A DNA stretch of 64,000 bases from Terriglobia bacterium (GTDB lineage: Bacteria > Acidobacteriota > Terriglobia > Terriglobales > Acidobacteriaceae). Below, piece after piece: positions 1-9,555 of the stretch. How positions within the stretch are numbered: the first letter of the stretch is position 1; every line of letters starts with the position of its first letter. The position numbers were made by a program, and so were the translations under genes. The notes below the pieces were generated by a model, which saw only the letters and a program-made list of their open reading frames with translations, made no database searches and was not told the origin of the DNA. Location of the stretch: NCBI GenBank assembly GCA_021324365.1, contig JAJPJE010000046.1, positions 37,633 to 101,632 on the forward strand, in the 5' to 3' direction.

Positions 1-690
1 CGCGGCCGCCGAGTTCCCGTCGATGATGATCTTCCCCCGGTTCTCGTCCATGCGCGAGATCCAGTACGGATCCATTTTCTCGATCGTCGCCACGGCATAG
101 TCATAGCCGGCTTTCACGGCGTTCACGTTCAGATCGGCGGCTTTCTGTTTCTTGCCGAACTGCCGTCGGATCGCCTTTTCCACTTCGGTCATGTCGAGGC
201 CAAGCAGGTGCGCAGCCACGCCGACGTACACCATGTTCTTCACCAGCTTGCGCAGCTTCGCTTCCGGGCAAACTGTCGCGGTAATCTTGTCAAACGGAAC
301 CGGATAGAAAGTCAGATCGGTGCGCACCGCATTCAGTTTCAGAGGCTCGTCATAGAGAACCGCCGCACCTGCTGCCAACACCTTTACATCTTCGATTGCG
401 GTCTCCGGGTTCATCGCGATCAGGAAATCCACTTCCTTTTTTCGAGCGATGTAGCCGTTCTTGTTTGCGCGAATCGTGTACCAGGTTGGTAGTCCCGCGA
501 TGTTAGAAGGAAACAGGTTTTTGCCGGAGACCGGCACGCCCATCTGGAAGATCGTACGTAGCAGAACCGTATTGGCCGACTGGGAGCCCGAACCGTTTAC
601 CGTCGCTACTTGCAGGCTGAAATCATTCACGATCCGGCTACCTGCAAACTGTCCGGTCGAGCCATGTACCGCTAAATCCGTAGTGGCCAT
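1..690 (-). CDS. korA: 2-oxoacid:ferredoxin oxidoreductase subunit alpha (N-terminal part, runs off the left edge)
   Basis: The minus-strand frame is open from an ATG at 690 to the window edge, giving 230 codons without a stop. The N-terminus (MATTDLAVHGSTG) leads into a gamma-type domain with the glycine-serine stretch NGSGSQSANT and the block GKNLFPSNIAGLPTWYTIR. Around residue 220 is ENRGKIIIDGNSA, the join to the alpha domain. This fused gamma-alpha layout is typical of 2-oxoglutarate/2-oxoacid:ferredoxin oxidoreductase alpha subunits, which with a beta subunit decarboxylate 2-oxoacids to acyl-CoA and reduce ferredoxin. The beta gene would lie further left. Substrate cannot be assigned from this fragment. 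Confidence 0.85.
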   Translation of the reverse strand, partial: MATTDLAVHGSTGQFAGSRIVNDFSLQVATVNGSGSQSANTVLLRTIFQMGVPVSGKNLFPSNIAGLPTWYTIRANKNGYIARKKEVDFLIAMNPETAIEDVKVLAAGAAVLYDEPLKLNAVRTDLTFYPVPFDKITATVCPEAKLRKLVKNMVYVGVAAHLLGLDMTEVEKAIRRQFGKKQKAADLNVNAVKAGYDYAVATIEKMDPYWISRMDENRGKIIIDGNSAAA

Positions 691-745
691 TAACTGAGCA
701 CGCCTTTCCTACTGAATGGATGTTTCCCCACGAGGTATGACTTAA

Positions 746-751
746 ATTATA
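746..751 (-). promoter_or_regulatory. Possible -10 element for korA
   Basis: A perfect TATAAT hexamer on the minus strand lies 55 bp before the korA ATG. No good -35 is visible at normal spacing. A 9-bp inverted repeat (TTCCCCACG at 724-732 and its complement at 797-805) brackets the site and could be an operator. Weak evidence only. Confidence 0.3.
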
Positions 752-857
752 AAGGCTGGTATCACTTAGCGAGGATGCCTTGGCAGTTAGCGTACCCGTG
801 GGGAAGCCAAATGGTAAGCCATCCATCCCGAACGGGATTATGTAACTGCGGCAGGAA

Positions 858-1814
858 TTAGACTTCCGTGAAGAACTGGGCCATGGTCCGGAATTTCTCG
901 TAACGCGAATTCACCAGTTCTTCTGGCGAAAGCTGCTTCAGCTCACCCAAATGCTTCTGCAGCCACTGGTCCAGGAAAGCGGCTGCGCCATCGTGATCGC
1001 AATGCGCTCCTCCCGGCGGCTCCGGAATGACATCATCGATAATTCCAAGTTCGGTCAAGTCTTTCGCAGTAATTTTCATGGCTTCGGCGGCCAGTTCTTT
1101 CTTACTCGAATCGCGCCACATGATCGACGCGCAACCCTCGGGTGAAATCACCGAGTAGACCGAGTTTTCCATCATCAGTACCCGGTTGGCGACCGCGATC
1201 GCCAGTGCGCCACCGCTTCCACCTTCACCAGTGATTGCCGTGATCACCGGAACCCGCAACCGTGCCATCTCCCGCAAGTTGAGTGCAATCGCTTCAGCCT
1301 GGCCACGTTCTTCGGCGCCGATTCCCGGATACGCTCCCGTGACATCGATGAGCGTAAAAATCGGCCGTCCAAACTTCTCTGCAAACTTCATGGCTCGAAT
1401 TGCCTTCCGGTATCCCTCCGGGTTGGGAGATCCGAAATTCCTCTGAACCTTTTCTTTAGTCGTGCGGCCCTTTTGTGTACCAACAACCAGCACTTCTTCT
1501 CCGTGGAATCGTGCCATCCCGCAGACCATCGCCGCATCATCGGCGTAGCGACGATCACCATGGACTTCGCTCCAGTCCGTGAAAATGCGTTCGACGAAAT
1601 CTAACGGATACGGGCGCTGTGGATGCCGAGCTAGCTCTGCCCGCTGCCAGGGACCGAGGCTCTGGTTGATCTGCTTGCGCAGACCATTTACCTGCTCCTG
1701 CAGCGACTTCAAATGCCGATGCGCTTCCTCGTTATCGCGTGCCAGCGGTTCCAGTTGCGCGATCTGTTTCTCGATTTTTTCCAATTCCTGCTGGGCCTTC
1801 GTCGCCGTTTCCAT
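858..1814 (-). CDS. accA: Acetyl-CoA carboxylase carboxyltransferase subunit alpha
   Basis: AccA pairs with AccD to form the carboxyltransferase of acetyl-CoA carboxylase, making malonyl-CoA for fatty acid synthesis in the cytoplasm. The 318-residue product from the ATG at 1814 matches the usual length (E. coli about 319). It has an N-terminal coiled coil (residues 1-50), then the crotonase-type core with GEGGSGGALAI at 196-206 and ENSVYSVISPEGCASIMW after it. The frame stays open upstream to 1916, but that 34-residue extension has no family counterpart, so the internal start METATKAQQEL is preferred. It lies just downstream of dnaE on the same strand. Confidence 0.93.
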   Translation of the reverse strand: METATKAQQELEKIEKQIAQLEPLARDNEEAHRHLKSLQEQVNGLRKQINQSLGPWQRAELARHPQRPYPLDFVERIFTDWSEVHGDRRYADDAAMVCGMARFHGEEVLVVGTQKGRTTKEKVQRNFGSPNPEGYRKAIRAMKFAEKFGRPIFTLIDVTGAYPGIGAEERGQAEAIALNLREMARLRVPVITAITGEGGSGGALAIAVANRVLMMENSVYSVISPEGCASIMWRDSSKKELAAEAMKITAKDLTELGIIDDVIPEPPGGAHCDHDGAAAFLDQWLQKHLGELKQLSPEELVNSRYEKFRTMAQFFTEV

Positions 1815-1948
1815 CTGATTTAGGTGTCCATCCGCGGAGTCGCTTCGGATCTGCTCCAGTTCGGAGCCGAGCAAATCGCATACCAGTGCCAGTCCGGTTG
1901 CTGCCACAGCGCACATCCTTTTGGGAGAGCCGTCACGAAAACGGCGGG

Positions 1949-4900
1949 TTATTCAACTACGCGGACACTGCCTCGTCCACACAGTTCCTCAACGCGTGTA
2001 ATGAACGCCTGGTCCGGCATAACATTATAGCCGTCAGCCTCCATTATCACCATGAAGTCCCCCACCCGTTCCAGATCAAATAACAGCCGGGCTTCTCCTT
2101 TGTGTGCTGCCAGTACAGTGTGCAACTCGTCGATGAGTTCGCAGGTGGTTGTTTCTAAAGGAATCTTGAGTCGCAGAGTGCTCGCCAGCTTGGGTTTGGC
2201 GTCCTCCAGTGCAGTGATGTCGCTGACCATCAGCTTGGGATTCGAGCCCTCCTCCACTCGTACCGATGCGCGCACCAGCACTGGAACTTCCAGTTTGAGC
2301 CTCTCCTGCAGGCGCTTGAAGTTATCGGAGAACAACAGGAAATCGATCTTCCCGGTCATATCCTCCAGCGTGCCCTGCGCATAGAGATCGCCCTTTTTGG
2401 ACTTGGCAATCTTATGGCCCGTAATCACGCCTCCTGCGCAGATCGACTCATCCCGCCCGGTGGACTGCTTCATGGCACAAATATCTTCGATCGTGAGCGC
2501 GCGGAAATCTTTCAGCTTGTTAAGATACTTCTCCAGCGGATGGCCAGTGATGAAGAATCCGAGAATCTCTTTCTCAAAAGCCAGGCGCGTGTGCTCATCC
2601 CAATCAGGGACTTCCGGCAACGTATCGTTTCCGTTCGCGGTAGCTGGCATATCGTCGAAGACCCCGAAAAGCCCATGTTGGCCCGATTCTGCATCGCGCT
2701 GTGCCTTTTGAGCGCGTTCGATCGCCTTATCCAATGCGGTCATCAGCTGATTGCGCCGGCCGAGTGAATCCATTGCGCCGCTCTTGATCAGCGATTCCAG
2801 TACGCGCTTGTTCAACAGGCGCAGATCAACCTTCTCGCAAAACTGGTAGATCGTAGTGAACTTCCCCAACTCCTTGCGCGCGGTCACGATCGACTCGATC
2901 GCATTGTGCCCGACGTTCTTTACTGCAGCCAGGCCAAACCGTATCGCCTGCCCGTGAGGCGTGAAGTTTGCGTCGCTGACATTGATATCGGGCGGCTCCA
3001 CCGCGATTCCCATGTCGCGGCATTCGTTGATATATTTCACGACGTCGTCCGTATTACCCGTAACTGAGGTCAGCAGCGCCGCCATGAACTCCACCGGATA
3101 ATGCGTCTTCAGATATGCCGTCTGATACGCCAGCACTGCATACGCCGCCGAGTGGGACTTGTTGAATCCATATCCCGCAAATTGCTCCATCAGGTCGAAA
3201 ATCTTCTCAATCTTCTTCTGTGGGAACTTGCGTTCCTGGGCGCCTAGCACGAAGCGCTCGCGCTGCTTTGCCATCTCTTCGGCGTTCTTCTTGCCCATCG
3301 CGCGGCGGAGCAGATCGGCTTCCCCGAGCGAGTATCCAGCTAGCCGGTTGGCAATCTGCATCACCTGCTCCTGATACACGATCACGCCCAGCGTCTCTTT
3401 CAGTACTGCTTCCAGTTCGGGCAGCTCGTACTCGATCTTCTTGCGTCCGTGCTTGCGATCGACGAAGTCGTCAATCATTCCGCCCTGGATCGGCCCCGGA
3501 CGGTACAACGCATTCAATGCTGTCAGATCTTCAATGGAATTTGGTTGATATTTCCGCAGCACATCGCGCATGCCGTGCGATTCAAACTGGAAGACACCAG
3601 ACGTCAGCCCGCTGTGAAAGACCTTCTTATAGGTCTCCTCGTCATCAGTCGGCAGCTTTTGTAGGTCGATATCTTCGCCCCGCGTCTGCTTGATCAGCTT
3701 CAGCGCATCATCGAGGATTGTCAGCGTCGTCAGCCCAAGGAAGTCCATCTTGAGAAGCCCGAGCTTCTCGATCGCCTTCATGTCGTACGCGGTGACGATT
3801 TCCTCGTTTTTCGTCAGATGGACCGGAACTAGATCCGTCAACGGCTGCGGTGAGATCACCACGCCCGCCGCATGCACACCCGAATTGCGAACTAGTCCTT
3901 CAAGCTTCTTCGCGGTATCGATGATCTGCCGTACCTGCTGCTCGTTTTCATAGGCCTGCGCCAGTGGCGGAGAATCCTGCAGTGCCTGGTCAATCGTGAT
4001 GTTCAGAGTGGTCGGGATCATCTTCGCGATCCTGTCCACCTCCGCGTACGGCATGTCCATGACGCGGCCCACGTCCTTGATCGCCGCTTTCGCCGCCATG
4101 GTGCCGAACGTGATGATCTGCGCCACATTCTCGCGCCCATATTTTTCGGTGACGTACTTGATGACCTCGCCGCGGCGGTTCATGCAGAAGTCGACATCAA
4201 TATCAGGCATGCTGACGCGCTCAGGATTGAGGAAGCGCTCAAACAGCAACTCGTTTTGCAAGGGATCGACGTCCGTAATCGACATGGCATAAGCGACCAG
4301 CGAACCCGCCGCCGATCCGCGCCCCGGTCCCACAGGAATACCGTGCTCTTTCGCGTAGCGAATGAAATCCCACACGATCATGAAATAACCGGGAAACTTC
4401 ATTTGCTTGATGATCTGGATCTCCCAGGAGAGCCGCTGCTCGTAGTCGCTGATCTGGTGCTTCAGCCGACCTTCGGCCTGCAGCTCGCGCAGCAGGTTCA
4501 AGCGTTTTGCAAAGCCTTCCCGACACACTCGCTCAAAGTAGCTGTCGATATCCATTCCCGCAGGTACATCGAAACGCGGAAACGGATTGCTCACCTTGTT
4601 CAGCTTGAAATTGCAGCGCTCGGCGATGTCGAGCGTTCGCTTGAGCACATCGGGCTCGCTGCCGAAGACCTTTTCCATTTCCTCGTAGCTCTTCACGAAG
4701 AACTGGTTCGTCTGGAACTTCATGCGGTTTTCTTCCGCAACCGACTTGCCGGTCTGTATGCAGATCATCACGTCCTGCGCGTGCGCGTCGTCTTCGCACA
4801 GATAGTGACTGTCGTTTGTGGCAACGGCGGGTAGGTCCAGTTCTCGCGCGATGCGGAACTGATCGCTCAGGATTTTGTGTTCCTGCGGAAGCCCCTGGTT

Positions 4901-5434
4901 CTGCACCTCAATGAAGAAGTTTCCCTCGCCGAAGATGTCGTTGAAAGTAGCGGCGGCCTTCTTCGCAGCCTCGTACTTCCCTTCCATCAGGTTCTCCGCG
5001 ACTTCACCCTTCAGACACCCGGAAAGTCCAATCAGCCCCTTGCTGTGCTCCGCGAGGAAGCGCTTGCTGATACGAGGCTTGTAATAGAAGCCATGCAGTG
5101 ACGCCTCCGACGTAATCTTCACCAGATTGCGATATCCCTCTTCGTTCTCCGCCAGTACCAGCAGATGGTTATACGTATCGCCTTCCGGCGCCATCCGCTC
5201 GGTGTCATGATCTTCTTTCTTGCAGATATACAGCTCGCACCCGATGATCGGTTTAATGCCCTCGTTCTTCGCTGCGTTGTAGAAATTTACCGCGCCGAAG
5301 ATATTGCCATGATCAGTCATGGCGACCGCCGGCATCCCAAGCTGCTTTACACGCTTGACAAGCTTGTCGACGTCACAGGCGCCATCCAGGAGGGAATAAT
5401 CCGTGTGCAGGTGCAAGTGAACAAATTGGGACAT
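1949..5434 (-). CDS. dnaE: DNA polymerase III subunit alpha
   Basis: Replicative C-family DNA polymerase catalytic subunit, 1161 residues, full length for DnaE1. The N-terminal PHP domain shows metal-binding motifs HLHLHTDYS (6-14), DHGN (41-44) and DSHY (208-211). The palm contains GPGRGSAAGSL (369-379) and the catalytic aspartate block PDIDVDFC (410-417). Helix-hairpin-helix and OB-fold regions follow (KLMVSDITALED near the C-terminus). The gene is intact. It lies directly upstream of accA on the minus strand with about 130 bp between them, a known dnaE-accA neighbourhood, so co-transcription is likely. Confidence 0.97.
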   Translation of the reverse strand: MSQFVHLHLHTDYSLLDGACDVDKLVKRVKQLGMPAVAMTDHGNIFGAVNFYNAAKNEGIKPIIGCELYICKKEDHDTERMAPEGDTYNHLLVLAENEEGYRNLVKITSEASLHGFYYKPRISKRFLAEHSKGLIGLSGCLKGEVAENLMEGKYEAAKKAAATFNDIFGEGNFFIEVQNQGLPQEHKILSDQFRIARELDLPAVATNDSHYLCEDDAHAQDVMICIQTGKSVAEENRMKFQTNQFFVKSYEEMEKVFGSEPDVLKRTLDIAERCNFKLNKVSNPFPRFDVPAGMDIDSYFERVCREGFAKRLNLLRELQAEGRLKHQISDYEQRLSWEIQIIKQMKFPGYFMIVWDFIRYAKEHGIPVGPGRGSAAGSLVAYAMSITDVDPLQNELLFERFLNPERVSMPDIDVDFCMNRRGEVIKYVTEKYGRENVAQIITFGTMAAKAAIKDVGRVMDMPYAEVDRIAKMIPTTLNITIDQALQDSPPLAQAYENEQQVRQIIDTAKKLEGLVRNSGVHAAGVVISPQPLTDLVPVHLTKNEEIVTAYDMKAIEKLGLLKMDFLGLTTLTILDDALKLIKQTRGEDIDLQKLPTDDEETYKKVFHSGLTSGVFQFESHGMRDVLRKYQPNSIEDLTALNALYRPGPIQGGMIDDFVDRKHGRKKIEYELPELEAVLKETLGVIVYQEQVMQIANRLAGYSLGEADLLRRAMGKKNAEEMAKQRERFVLGAQERKFPQKKIEKIFDLMEQFAGYGFNKSHSAAYAVLAYQTAYLKTHYPVEFMAALLTSVTGNTDDVVKYINECRDMGIAVEPPDINVSDANFTPHGQAIRFGLAAVKNVGHNAIESIVTARKELGKFTTIYQFCEKVDLRLLNKRVLESLIKSGAMDSLGRRNQLMTALDKAIERAQKAQRDAESGQHGLFGVFDDMPATANGNDTLPEVPDWDEHTRLAFEKEILGFFITGHPLEKYLNKLKDFRALTIEDICAMKQSTGRDESICAGGVITGHKIAKSKKGDLYAQGTLEDMTGKIDFLLFSDNFKRLQERLKLEVPVLVRASVRVEEGSNPKLMVSDITALEDAKPKLASTLRLKIPLETTTCELIDELHTVLAAHKGEARLLFDLERVGDFMVIMEADGYNVMPDQAFITRVEELCGRGSVRVVE

Positions 5435-5529
5435 GGGAACTACTTCAATTGTAGTGGCCGTATAGAGACCTGAGAAGCCGCACGAGAAATGCTTTGTGGA
5501 AATCGAGGCACAATGGAGGCCGCTATTGC

Positions 5530-6336
5530 TTAGGACTTGGCCAGCAATCTGGCAAAAAGTCCCTTCTTCTTCTCTGCCGGTTCGACGCCCACCGCCCGTA
5601 GAACTCTTTCGACATCAGCTTCCCCCAGCGGTTCCCGGTCCTTATTGATCCGGATCATCTCCTGATATCCGGTGTACCGGTCAAGGCAGTAGAAGCAGTC
5701 GCTCATGTGCTGCTCTGCCAGTTCGCGTTCACGCCAGGTGATTTGCCCATTTACCAGGTTGTTGTATGTGCGCAGCGCAAGACACTGCTCGCCTTTGGTC
5801 TGCTCTGCCGATTCCATCAACGCTCGGGCTGACACCGTGAAAGCCGCGCTGCTCGCTTCTGGCAGAACTTCCGCCAAGCGATTGTCGGCGATCTCTTTTA
5901 CCGCGTTTGCTGTGGCCTCGGCATTCATCATCATGGGTGCGATCTGCTGCGCGTTGTAACCCTTCACGAACAGCCAGAGCAGTTGCCGCTCCACCACCGG
6001 CAGATCCTTAACCACTTCACTGAACTGATCCAGCGAAATTTCGGGCTTCGGAAGGCGCGCAACCGATCGTCCGTAGGCAAACACCAACTCTCGGAACGAC
6101 ATCGCAAACTCGCGCTCATTCTGGAATCTCAGCTGACGGAACCATTCGCAGCCATTGGCATACGCGCGCGCGAACACCCCAATCACATGCTGCTCGATGT
6201 CAGGCGACAATGACGGAAAGTAATGTATCAGCAGAGTTCGTGCAACCGGGGCATAATCGCGGACGAAGTCGTGCCATCCGCTCCGCTCGGCGCGCGCGCA
6301 CTCTTCCGCCATGCTGAATATGGTACGAACTGCCAT
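5530..6336 (-). CDS. Sigma-factor-like protein with C-terminal anti-sigma-type zinc finger
   Basis: Protein of 268 residues, not a recognised named family. Residues about 60-158 resemble an ECF sigma factor: a helical block followed by a region-4-like part starting LPVVERQLLWLFVKGYNAQQIA at 112. Residues 185-220 resemble the ZAS zinc finger of anti-sigma factors, with H210-x3-C214-x2-C217 (EQHMSDCFYC). ZAS fingers normally sit on separate anti-sigma proteins, so this looks like a fusion of both activities or a decayed regulator. The basic tail is KKKGLFARLLAKS. An internal Met at residue 9 (6312) is an alternative start. Function is inferred only. Confidence 0.7.
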   Translation of the reverse strand: MAVRTIFSMAEECARAERSGWHDFVRDYAPVARTLLIHYFPSLSPDIEQHVIGVFARAYANGCEWFRQLRFQNEREFAMSFRELVFAYGRSVARLPKPEISLDQFSEVVKDLPVVERQLLWLFVKGYNAQQIAPMMMNAEATANAVKEIADNRLAEVLPEASSAAFTVSARALMESAEQTKGEQCLALRTYNNLVNGQITWRERELAEQHMSDCFYCLDRYTGYQEMIRINKDREPLGEADVERVLRAVGVEPAEKKKGLFARLLAKS

Positions 6337-6446
6337 CCCAGTACAGTTTTACCTTGTGAAGACGCCAGCTTCAACTCTCACCAGCGCAATGGAAGCTTCC
6401 AGCAGTGAATGGCAGATAAGGACATGCGACATCACACTTCCCTCAG

Positions 6447-7688
6447 TTACTCACGGTTGCGCAGCAAAGAGATAATGTCGTCCGCAGTAATCACGCCCAT
6501 GAGCTTTCCTTCGTCGTCTACGACCGGCAACGTGAGCAGGTTATATTTGTCGAACAGCTCGACAAAATCGTTTTCTTTCGCTCGTTCTTGGACCAAGATC
6601 AGCGGCTCCGAACTCAGCTCTTTCAGCTTTTGGCCATGATTCGCGAGCACCAGCTTCTGCAGAGGAACCACCCCGGTAAGTTTCCCATGGATGTCGACAA
6701 GGAACAATGTGACTACGCTCTCGACGCCGCCTTCGAAATTTCGCAACAGTTCCAGCGCATCATCGACAATCGCGACATCCTGCAGCGCCAGGTAATCCGT
6801 GGTCATACGGCCCGCGGCGGTGTTCTCTTTGTGCTCGAGCAGTTCTTCCACTTCTTCGCGCTGCTCCGGTTCCATCTCTTCGAGAATCTCTTCCGACTTG
6901 GATTCCGGCAGATCTCCCAGCAAGTCAGCCGCCGCATCCGGATCCATTTCTTCGACGATGTCAGCCGCGCGTTCCGAATCCAGTGAATGAATGATTGATC
7001 GCTGCAGCTTCGGGTCGACCTCCTCCAGCGCCTCCGCCGCGACATCCTCGTCGAGTGTTTCGAAGACGGCCTCGCGCTCGTCTGGCGACAGCTCTTCGAC
7101 GATATCGGCAATATCCGCGGGATGTAGCTTCGCCAGCCGGTCGTGTTCAATCTTTAGCTTTACGCGACGCGCCGGATCAGTCTCGATCAGGTCGACGTAG
7201 TCCCATGGGATCAGCCGGGGTGGAATCTTTCTCAGCAGTGCCTGCAATGCGCCGTAGGGGACAATTCCCTTCAATAGCCTCCTCACCGCCCCGCGCGCCC
7301 CGATGTCCACCGCCTCCATCTTCAGCGCGATGTGATGGTTGGTCGGCTCCTGCTTCAAATCGATATCGTTGACGCGCACTACCTTGCGCCCGTGCACGTC
7401 GATAATCTGTTGATCCAGCAAATCGCGGCTCAACAGCAGGAATCCCTCGGGATTGAGGAATGCCGGCCAGTTTTGCGTTTTCCCCTTTACTCGCACTCCG
7501 CCGCGCAACTCATCTACCTCTTTCAGCGGCAGCAACCGCAAATCGCTTCCGGCCTTCACCACGAAGGACGAAACCCACTGCGAATCCTCCTGCGGACACA
7601 AGGCGACCTCCCGCACGCGGCCTACCACCTGCCCGGTGGGATCCAGAACCGGTGAGCCGAGGAGTTCCGTAAGCGCAATCTGCGACAT
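6447..7688 (-). CDS. PRC-barrel / MgtE N-terminal / CBS-pair protein without membrane domain
   Basis: About 413 residues from the ATG at 7688 (MSQIALTELLGSPV). Two PRC-barrel-like repeats come first (residues 1-75 and about 85-150), then the superhelical MgtE_N domain with its repeated acidic motifs (HPADIADIVEELSPDE, DSERAADIVEEMDPDAAADLLGDL), then a CBS pair ending LMGVITADDIISLLR. The MgtE channel pore is missing, so this is the cytosolic Mg2+-sensing part alone. In several phyla such proteins accompany divalent-metal transporters; no transporter is adjacent here. The frame extends upstream to 7820, but the extension has no domain. No strong ribosome binding site settles the start. Confidence 0.8.
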   Translation of the reverse strand: MSQIALTELLGSPVLDPTGQVVGRVREVALCPQEDSQWVSSFVVKAGSDLRLLPLKEVDELRGGVRVKGKTQNWPAFLNPEGFLLLSRDLLDQQIIDVHGRKVVRVNDIDLKQEPTNHHIALKMEAVDIGARGAVRRLLKGIVPYGALQALLRKIPPRLIPWDYVDLIETDPARRVKLKIEHDRLAKLHPADIADIVEELSPDEREAVFETLDEDVAAEALEEVDPKLQRSIIHSLDSERAADIVEEMDPDAAADLLGDLPESKSEEILEEMEPEQREEVEELLEHKENTAAGRMTTDYLALQDVAIVDDALELLRNFEGGVESVVTLFLVDIHGKLTGVVPLQKLVLANHGQKLKELSSEPLILVQERAKENDFVELFDKYNLLTLPVVDDEGKLMGVITADDIISLLRNRE

Positions 7689-7864
7689 CCGTTGGAGCAT
7701 AACGAACACGACGGTCGGAAAGCTAGCGCTATCGTGTGCTAATCCGATTCCCAGCAAGCGGAACGGGAATTCCGGCAGTAAGCGCGACTGACTAGCGATC
7801 CAACGCACCTTTTGGCGCATCGAATTCTCCTCCAGTGGAATCTACTGCCCAAGGAGAATCTGAC

Positions 7865-8158
7865 ATGCGCGACAAGGCACGACGCAAAATCGATTCGAAA
7901 ATACCAATCTCGCAGGACGAGTTTGATTCTGAATCTGCCGGGCAATCCGGTGACACACAGGGACTTTCCGGAATAGAAGAAGCCGACTCCGAGAGCGTCG
8001 AGGAGTTGATCGAAGAAGGCCAGGCCGAAGAAGCTGAAGTCATCGACTCTGTCGAGAACGCCCCCGACCCGGATGTCTCCGAAGTCCGCACCCGCGAAGT
8101 CCCCGAAGACGACGTCCCCGAGGAATATCGGGACGATCAGCAGTCCGATGTGGCTTAA
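7865..8158 (+). CDS. Small highly acidic protein, unknown function
   Basis: A 97-residue product with a basic head (MRDKARRKIDSKIP) and an almost entirely acidic, disorder-like remainder rich in Glu, Asp and Ser. The start is fixed by a textbook AAGGAG at 7851-7856, 8 nt before the ATG, so the in-frame upstream ATG at 7835 is rejected. There are no cysteines, signal peptide or membrane segment. It is divergent from the MgtE_N/CBS gene. The function is unknown; the strong ribosome binding site says it is a real gene. Confidence 0.7.
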   Translation: MRDKARRKIDSKIPISQDEFDSESAGQSGDTQGLSGIEEADSESVEELIEEGQAEEAEVIDSVENAPDPDVSEVRTREVPEDDVPEEYRDDQQSDVA

Positions 8159-8301
8159 GTCGAACAAGCAGGGGACTATCTCTGTCATCTGTTGCCAGAG
8201 GCGGGACTACTGAGGTGTCCAACCTTCTAGCCGTCGTTTGGCGCAAAGGTGGGAAAATCAGAGTGCTTCGTCGTGCGTTTTTCGATTCGAGCGAAGAATC
8301 G

Positions 8302-8877
8302 TTACCCGCGTAGCCAGAACCCGATGATTACGCCCAGCGTTGCGTAGGCCCAGCACTTGTCTCCTGTGCTGTACGGTTTCGTAAGAATTACGAAGAGACC
8401 GCCGGCAAGCAGCAACAAGCTGACACTTACGAAGATAGAGTCGGGTTTCAACTGCTCCGATGCAGCCCCCACGTTCAAACGCGAGACATCATAGGAAACC
8501 GGAAGAGGTACCTCTCTGCTGCTGGATGGCGGAATATCCACTTTCAACCCGAGTGGAACCTCGACCCGGACAGTCGAGCCTGTTTTGTTGTAAATCATGA
8601 GCGAGTCGGGAGTATAAACCTCACGTTCGCCATGAGAGCTGGCCTTACCGCGTTGCGCATCGAGCCATCCTAACGCGATGGCCTCTCTGAGCGTGACGGT
8701 CTTGCCTGCGAGACCGGTCACATTCACGTTGGACCGGACAGACGGCGGTGGAGGCTCGAAGAAATCAAACCGAAAGCGTCTGGCAGCCCACAACGATGGA
8801 AGCGCGACAAGGAATAGCGCGATAGAAGAAAAGCGCGTAGCACGGCGCGGTGTGAAGGCAGGAGCTGCTGTTGCCAT
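8302..8877 (-). CDS. Putative membrane protein with two terminal membrane segments
   Basis: A 191-residue protein that I do not recognise. The N-terminus (MATAAPAFTPRRATRF) precedes a hydrophobic segment at about residues 16-33. The middle is a soluble, beta-rich domain, and the C-terminus has one or two further hydrophobic segments (VSVSLLLLAGGLFVIL and a final GVIIGFWLRG). The soluble part would lie outside the membrane if the first segment is an uncleaved anchor. It stands alone between the acidic-protein gene and the RsbW-like gene. Confidence 0.55.
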   Translation of the reverse strand: MATAAPAFTPRRATRFSSIALFLVALPSLWAARRFRFDFFEPPPPSVRSNVNVTGLAGKTVTLREAIALGWLDAQRGKASSHGEREVYTPDSLMIYNKTGSTVRVEVPLGLKVDIPPSSSREVPLPVSYDVSRLNVGAASEQLKPDSIFVSVSLLLLAGGLFVILTKPYSTGDKCWAYATLGVIIGFWLRG

Positions 8878-9108
8878 CCGCCGCGGATTTTAGCACACAC
8901 ACTTCTGCCCGGCCTTCGGTTTTCTTTCGCGAATCGTACACGAGTACGTTGCGAGTAACGGGAATTAGAAGGCATTATCAAACTCGAAAAAACGTTGTTT
9001 GACACAGGTACACTCGGACAGGCAAACTACGGGATTCTTGGAAGCTCGCTGATTCTGGCGCTCTCCCGGGCTTCGAAGCGAGAAAAAGGTGACGGTAACC
9101 GTTTGAGC

Positions 9109-9555
9109 ATGACGGCAAAGAAGGTCGTCTACAAGCTGGACTCTACGCTCGAAAGCGTCAATGAAGCCGAGCAGAAGGCCAGCGAACTCGCATCGGCTTC
9201 GGGTTTCGACGAGGAAGAGGCTCTTCGTATCGAAATGGCAGTCCGTGAAGCGGCCGTCAATGCCGTCTACCACGGTAATGGCTATGACCCTAATAAGAAG
9301 ATGACTCTGGCATTCGAGCGGACCGAGGATGCACTTGTTATCACCGTATCGGACGAGGGTCACGGCCTTGATCCGGAAACACTGCCCGATCCGCTGGCGC
9401 CTGAGAATTTGTTGAAGCCTTCTGGGCGAGGGATTTTCCTGATCCGGTCTTTTATGGACGAAGTGCGGTTCCGAAAACTGGATCCGGGAACTGAAATTAC
9501 TTTGATTAAGCACGTCCGCAGCCACGATGCAGACGGCAAGGAGGAGTCCAAGTGA
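9109..9555 (+). CDS. RsbW-like serine kinase / anti-sigma factor (HATPase domain)
   Basis: A 148-residue GHKL ATPase of the RsbW/SpoIIAB type. The N-box is EAAVNAVYHGN (48-57 region), the G1 box SDEGHGLD (81-88) and the G2 box GRGIFLIRSFMD (106-117). Such kinases bind a sigma factor or partner and phosphorylate an STAS antagonist. The next gene is that antagonist, overlapping by four bases, which supports a partner-switching pair. The frame is open upstream to 8995, but homology begins near MTAKKVVYKL; the start chosen is the ATG at 9109. No sigma gene lies beside the pair. Confidence 0.85.
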   Translation: MTAKKVVYKLDSTLESVNEAEQKASELASASGFDEEEALRIEMAVREAAVNAVYHGNGYDPNKKMTLAFERTEDALVITVSDEGHGLDPETLPDPLAPENLLKPSGRGIFLIRSFMDEVRFRKLDPGTEITLIKHVRSHDADGKEESK

